Positions 44,626 through 48,183 of a DNA stretch of 48,183 bases are shown in pieces (within the stretch, counting starts at the first letter, position 1; the number at the start of each line of letters is the position of its first letter). A program made the position numbers and the translations under genes. The DNA comes from Candidatus Gastranaerophilales bacterium (GTDB lineage Bacteria; Cyanobacteriota; Vampirovibrionia; Gastranaerophilales; Gastranaerophilaceae). The stretch covers positions 1 to 48,183 of the forward strand of contig CALUSB010000014.1 of assembly GCA_944323335.1 (NCBI GenBank), in the 5' to 3' direction. A model generated the notes under the pieces. The model was given only the letters and a program-made list of their open reading frames with translations, was not told where the DNA came from and ran no database searches.

Positions 44626-45981
44626 CTAACCAAGGACTTCCTTAAGGGACTCGTAAGCTGCGTTAATTACATAATCCATGTCTTCTTTTTGGATAATTAA
44701 AGGCGGATTAAAGTATATGATATCCCCTAACGGCCTTAGGAGCACGCCTTTTTCAAGAGCTTTTTTATAAATTTGATATCCTGTTCTTTTCTTGCAATCC
44801 AAAGGTGCTTTTGTATTTTTATCCGCTACAAGTTCAATTGCATTAATTAAACCTATTGAGCGAATATCGCCCACGTTTTTATGATTTGAAAATTTTTCCT
44901 CAATTACATTTTTAAAATAAATTGCATTTTCTGCAGCGTTTTCAAGGATATTTTCTTCCCTTAAAATCTTTAAAACTTCGCAAGCCGCAGAACAAGCCAG
45001 AGGGTTGCCGCTATAAGTATGAGAGTGCATAAAAGCCTTGCCCTCAAGATACGGAGCATAAAAAGCGTTGTAAATTTTATTTGTCGTAACAGCTAGAGCC
45101 ATTGGCATATAGCCTCCTGTCAGACCTTTTGATAAACACATAATATCAGGGGAAATTTCAGCATGGTCACAGGCAAACATTTTACCCGTTCTGCCGTAAC
45201 CCGTTGCTATTTCATCTGCTATAAGATGTACGTTATACTTATCGCACAACTCTCTTAACTTCTTAAGATAAATCGGAGGATAAATCTTCATACCTGCTGC
45301 AGCCTGTACAAGCGGCTCAATTACAAGGGCACAAGTAACATTACCGTATTTTTCAAAATCTTTTTTTGCAAACTCTATACATTTAGCCTCACAGTTTTTG
45401 CAGTTTAGCCCATAGCGACATCTGTAGCAATCGGGGGCTTGTATTCTTATAATATCTAAAAGCACGGGCTTATAAATTTGAGAGTATAAATCTACCCCGC
45501 CAATAGATAAAGCCCCTATGGTTTCACCATGATAAGCATCAGACAGTGCCATAAAACGGGTTTTTTGCGGATTGCCTGTTTGATGATGATATTGAAAACT
45601 CATTTTCATCGCAGCCTCAATGGCTGATGAACCGTTATCCGTAAAACAAAATTTCTCAAGGCCTTTTGGTAAAACTTTAACAAGCTCATCGCAAAGCTCT
45701 ATTGCTTTTATATGAGAAAAATTAGCAAAAATCACATGCTCAAGCGTATCCAGCTGCTCTTTTATTGCATTATTAATTCTTTTGTTACAATGCCCCAAAA
45801 GGTTGCACCACCAAGAACTCACAACATCAATGTATTTTTTGCCGTCGTAGGAATAAAGGTTAACCCCATCGCCTCTTTTTATCATAATCGGTTTTAATTC
45901 TTCATAATCCATCATCTGAGAGCATGGGTGCCAGATATGATTTAAGTCTCTTTTAATAAGTTCTTCGGTAAAAGTTTGCAT
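44626..45981 (-). CDS. bioA: Adenosylmethionine-8-amino-7-oxononanoate aminotransferase
   Basis: 451 residues, class III PLP aminotransferase. HIWHPCSQM and SSWWCNLLGH near the N-terminus, TDNGSSAIEAAMKMS, DAYHGETIGALSIGG, and the PLP lysine Lys285 in CLSKGLTGGYMPMA all fit BioA. It makes 7,8-diaminopelargonate in biotin synthesis, normally with SAM as amino donor. A cysteine group Cys185, 188, 194, 197, 201 (CYRC...C..C...C) forms a likely metal-binding insert found in a subset of BioA proteins. GAGGAGG lies before the ATG. No other biotin gene is present in the window. Confidence 0.94.
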   Translation of the reverse strand: MQTFTEELIKRDLNHIWHPCSQMMDYEELKPIMIKRGDGVNLYSYDGKKYIDVVSSWWCNLLGHCNKRINNAIKEQLDTLEHVIFANFSHIKAIELCDELVKVLPKGLEKFCFTDNGSSAIEAAMKMSFQYHHQTGNPQKTRFMALSDAYHGETIGALSIGGVDLYSQIYKPVLLDIIRIQAPDCYRCRYGLNCKNCEAKCIEFAKKDFEKYGNVTCALVIEPLVQAAAGMKIYPPIYLKKLRELCDKYNVHLIADEIATGYGRTGKMFACDHAEISPDIMCLSKGLTGGYMPMALAVTTNKIYNAFYAPYLEGKAFMHSHTYSGNPLACSAACEVLKILREENILENAAENAIYFKNVIEEKFSNHKNVGDIRSIGLINAIELVADKNTKAPLDCKKRTGYQIYKKALEKGVLLRPLGDIIYFNPPLIIQKEDMDYVINAAYESLKEVLG

Positions 45982-46001
45982 AATTCCTCCTCAACGATTT
46001 A

Positions 46002-46032
46002 ATTATACTCCTTAAAAAAAATGTAGTATTAT
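46002..46032. promoter_or_regulatory. Divergent -10 boxes of bioA and the nitrilase gene
   Basis: TATAAT on the minus strand (46002-46007), 20 bases before the bioA ATG, and TATTAT on the plus strand (46027-46032), 24 bases before the nitrilase ATG. Each is followed by a ribosome site. No clear -35 boxes; the two promoters share about 30 bases. Confidence 0.5.
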
Positions 46033-46056
46033 AGTTTTAAATACAATGAGGTGACG

Positions 46057-46881
46057 ATGGATATAAATACGCACGCAAAGATTTTAAACATACAATATAG
46101 CCCAAAATTAGGGGACAAGTTTTATAATTGCAATAAAATAGGAGAAATTATCTCCGATAATTCAAAAGAGGGGTTGGACCTTGTTATAATGCCTGAATTT
46201 TTTACAACGGGAATAGACGACTCAGCTTTTGTAAATTCGCCCGAAATAGAAAAGAGTTCATCAACATTACTTTATTTTAGTGAACTTGCAAGACAATTCG
46301 GCACAAATATAATCTGCGGAACGATTATCGAAAAGGATATTGACGGAAAGCTCTATAACACAAGCTACGCGCTTGACAGAAAAGGGGCAATAGTAGGTAA
46401 ATACAGAAAAATCCACCTTTATAACTACTTTGGAGGGAATGAGGGTAAAAAAATTACGGCAGGCAGCACTCCTGCGGTAGTAAATTTTGACTTTGCAAAA
46501 GTGGGCATGAGCGTGTGTTTTGACATAAGGTACCCTCTTTTATACAAAAATTTAATCAAAATGGGTGCAGAGATTATCATCTCGCCCTCCGCTTGGTGCA
46601 CGCTGACATCAACAAATAAAGAAGATATGAATGATTTTATAAACTGCTGGAGAGCGCTGAATGTAGCAAGAGCATCAGAGAGCCTTGTTTATTTTATAAC
46701 CTCAAATCTTGTCGGCAAAAGCAACCCTTATTTATATTCAATAGGCAACTCCATGATTGTAAATCCGCTCGGCAAAATCCTTCAAAACGGACAAAACAGT
46801 GAGTGCGCCATTTTTGAAAAGCTTGATATGTCGCTTGTAAGAATTTTAAAAAGAGAATACCCGATTTATAACATTGACTGA
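46057..46881 (+). CDS. Nitrilase-superfamily carbon-nitrogen hydrolase
   Basis: 274 residues from the ATG at 46057; GAGGTG just upstream is its ribosome site, so the GTG at 46051 (part of that site) is rejected. The catalytic triad is Glu47 in MPEFFTTG, Lys118 in YRKIHLY and Cys154 in SVCFDIRYP. The enzyme hydrolyses an amide or nitrile in the cytoplasm; omega-amidase or N-carbamoyl hydrolase types are possible but not decided. It is divergent from bioA; its 3' end overlaps that of the DUF475 gene by 16 bases. Confidence 0.92.
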   Translation: MDINTHAKILNIQYSPKLGDKFYNCNKIGEIISDNSKEGLDLVIMPEFFTTGIDDSAFVNSPEIEKSSSTLLYFSELARQFGTNIICGTIIEKDIDGKLYNTSYALDRKGAIVGKYRKIHLYNYFGGNEGKKITAGSTPAVVNFDFAKVGMSVCFDIRYPLLYKNLIKMGAEIIISPSAWCTLTSTNKEDMNDFINCWRALNVARASESLVYFITSNLVGKSNPYLYSIGNSMIVNPLGKILQNGQNSECAIFEKLDMSLVRILKREYPIYNID

Positions 46882-47912
46882 CGTTTATTGTGTATTAAAG
46901 AAGAAATAAATGCAGCAATAATAAACGCAAGTCCCAAAACTCCTGTTACAACCTCAGGCACTTCTTTTATTGCAGAAAAAAGCATTATGACAGATAACGC
47001 ACCTATTGCCCAATGCGCGCCATGCTCAAGGTAAATATACTGCGCTAGAGTCTTTTTCTCAACAAGCATAATAGTAAGTGAGCGGACAAACATTGCACCT
47101 ATTGAAAGCCCGATTGTTATAATTAAAATGTCTTTACTTAGTGCAAAAGCGCCCAAAACACCATCAAGAGAAAATGATGCATCAATTAACTCTAAGTATA
47201 AAAACCCTGCAAAGCAGCTGCTTTTAAGTCCAAGACCGCTACTACAGTGTGCTTGAGGGAGATTTTGTCCTCTTTTTTCAAGCATATGAGTTAAACCATC
47301 TATCAAAAGATAAATAACAACACCCCAAAGACCGGCTATAACAACATCAAGTCTGATTTCAGACGGCAAAAAGTTTTGCATAGTGTACAAAGAAATTAAA
47401 GTTAAAATTATTCCAATACCTTTAAAGTCGCCAAAATCCGCTATTTTTTCCTCTATAAATTTTATCCAGTGAATATCTTTTTCCTTGTTAAAAAAGTACG
47501 AAAAGAATAGCATCATAAGGAATGTACCGCCAAAAGTAATAATTGGCGGGTGGGAAATATGCAGATAATGAGCATACTTATCGGCGTCATTTAAAGCCAT
47601 TTTGGCAACTTCTACTAACCCTACATTAGCAAATATTGAAACCACAAGTATCGGGAATAAAAACCTCATACCAAAAACTGCAATTAATATACCCCAGGTT
47701 AAAAATCTGTGCTGCCATTTTGGCGACATTTTCTCCAGCCTTGCGGCGTTTACTACGGCGTTATCAAAAGATAAGCTAACCTCCAGCACACTTAAAACAA
47801 AAGCTATAAAAATACATTCAAAACCCGTGCCGCTATGGACATGCTCACCCCAAAGATAAGCTAGAATCAAACCGATTGCAGTAACTATATAAGAACCTGT
47901 AAAGTATTTCAT
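46866..47912 (-). CDS. DUF475 / TerC-family integral membrane protein
   Basis: 348 residues with nine or ten hydrophobic helices. Two related motifs with buried acidic residues, SVLEVSLSFDNAVVNAA near the N-terminus and ELIDASFSLDGVLGAFALS in the second half, are the TerC/DUF475 signature. TerC-like proteins are proposed to export or handle metal ions (Mn2+) or to take part in tellurite resistance; the DUF475 branch is not characterised. A GAGG ribosome site lies before the ATG. It is alone on its strand and followed only by the convergent nitrilase gene. Confidence 0.85.
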   Translation of the reverse strand: MKYFTGSYIVTAIGLILAYLWGEHVHSGTGFECIFIAFVLSVLEVSLSFDNAVVNAARLEKMSPKWQHRFLTWGILIAVFGMRFLFPILVVSIFANVGLVEVAKMALNDADKYAHYLHISHPPIITFGGTFLMMLFFSYFFNKEKDIHWIKFIEEKIADFGDFKGIGIILTLISLYTMQNFLPSEIRLDVVIAGLWGVVIYLLIDGLTHMLEKRGQNLPQAHCSSGLGLKSSCFAGFLYLELIDASFSLDGVLGAFALSKDILIITIGLSIGAMFVRSLTIMLVEKKTLAQYIYLEHGAHWAIGALSVIMLFSAIKEVPEVVTGVLGLAFIIAAFISSLIHNKRQSML

Positions 47913-47976
47913 AATATCCTCATTGAACTCAGAGAAATTGTAGCAGTTTTAGACACTATTAACAAGATAAATACTT

Positions 47977-48045
47977 TAAGAGGCGTAGCCGAGTTGAGAG
48001 CAAAATAAAAGACACTCGATTAAGAGTGTCTTTTATGGAGCGGGA
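47977..48045. repeat. 69-bp direct repeat, copy 1
   Basis: Identical to 48115-48183, offset 138 bases. Each copy includes AAAAGACACTC/GAGTGTCTTTT arms (48007-48017, 48024-48034) with a 6-base loop. The stretch begins TAAGAGGCGTAGCCGAG. It lies 65 bases upstream of the DUF475 gene start. Confidence 0.9.
48007..48034. terminator. Terminator-like hairpin in repeat copy 1
   Basis: An 11-base perfect stem around GATTAA. The T-run is longer on the minus strand (TTTTATTTT), so it would best end leftward transcripts that enter from beyond the right edge. Confidence 0.6.
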
Positions 48046-48114
48046 TAGCTTAGTCCTTGGCGAATTTATGAGCCATAGGAATAAGTATACAGCGAGGCAC
48101 TGCGTGCCGAGTCG

Positions 48115-48183
48115 TAAGAGGCGTAGCCGAGTTGAGAGCAAAATAAAAGACACTCGATTAAGAGTGTCTTTTATGGAGCGGGA
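48115..48183. repeat. 69-bp direct repeat, copy 2 (cut by window end)
   Basis: Every base matches copy 1 up to the last base of the window, so the repeat probably continues. Between the copies (48046-48114) lies a unique 69-base segment with the small hairpin GGCAC-TGC-GTGCC at 48096-48108. Confidence 0.9.
48145..48172. terminator. Terminator-like hairpin in repeat copy 2
   Basis: Same stem and loop as in copy 1 (arms 48145-48155 and 48162-48172). Confidence 0.6.

Noticed and set aside
48046-48114. tRNA-like text between the 69-bp repeats
   Set aside because: Bits resemble tRNA arms, but no cloverleaf with anticodon and T-arm can be drawn.
47959-48153. Minus-strand frame with an internally repeated peptide (SFILLSTRLRLL)
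   Set aside because: The peptide repeat only reflects the DNA repeat and its terminator hairpins; there is no ribosome site.
1-48183. CRISPR array, rRNA, tRNA, insertion sequence or prophage
   Set aside because: I looked for spaced repeats, transposase-like or phage-like proteins and cloverleafs and saw none; the only repeat is the one at the right edge.

Overview
The window is an AT-rich, densely packed stretch of a bacterial chromosome with a Gram-negative type envelope: two TolC-type outer-membrane channels, an RND pump, a MacAB-type pump and a dTDP-rhamnose gene set. The AT-rich coding, a cyanobacterial-like L34, and several proteins without a signal peptide that begin M-x-[V/I/L]-N and carry a short [S/P]-F-x-G motif all suggest a gut non-photosynthetic relative of Cyanobacteria (Vampirovibrionia/Melainabacteria, probably Gastranaerophilales). 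This assignment comes from family knowledge, not from a search. I see no rRNA, tRNA, CRISPR array, transposase or prophage.

Layout. 1-240: the end of a glycine-rich protein with its terminator. 238-2149 (minus): a small unknown protein, Maf and CorA. 2307-3719: a divergent subtilisin-like protease. 3721-7478 (minus): surE-thiS-purH-fsr. 7587-8504: a radical SAM protein, convergent with secA (8550-11378). 11512-13930: an ArsB/NhaD transporter coupled to ruvB. 13932-18850 (minus): a compressed run of wecG, two transketolase subunits, ftsE, ftsX and an HDOD protein. 18949-22777: a Gfo/Idh/MocA dehydrogenase, proC, rpmH-rnpA and two P-loop kinases that meet tail to tail. 22778-23570: a regulatory gap and an unknown coiled-coil protein. 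23685-26938: rfbCBDA. 27060-30164: a GlcD-like oxidase, a MATE transporter and a parvulin. 30290-34897: tolC-macA-macB-macB. 34984-36687: an EF-hand/coiled-coil/CHAP cell-wall hydrolase. 36689-42767 (minus): acrA-acrB-tolC. 42887-45981 (minus): an unknown protein with NUMOD3-like repeats, and bioA. 46057-47912: a nitrilase-type amidohydrolase and a DUF475/TerC membrane protein. The right edge holds a 69-bp repeat, copied 138 bp apart, that contains terminator-like hairpins.

Most of the genes are housekeeping or envelope functions. The less ordinary signals are these: (i) at least five genes have a -10 box exactly six bases before the ATG and no Shine-Dalgarno, which is the layout of leaderless mRNAs; (ii) a palindromic AGTATATACT element is repeated upstream of two lineage-type genes, the coiled-coil protein and the CHAP hydrolase; (iii) three large proteins without signal peptides, two of them hydrolase-like, share an N-terminal signature that may be a sorting tag; (iv) a perfect inverted repeat lies just downstream of the acrAB-tolC promoter; (v) four convergent gene pairs are separated by exactly one base. 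Starts were corrected where the longest reading frame runs past the real one (SecA, ProC, Maf, WecG, RfbC, CHAP protein, RnpA), and the short L34 gene was read directly from the sequence.
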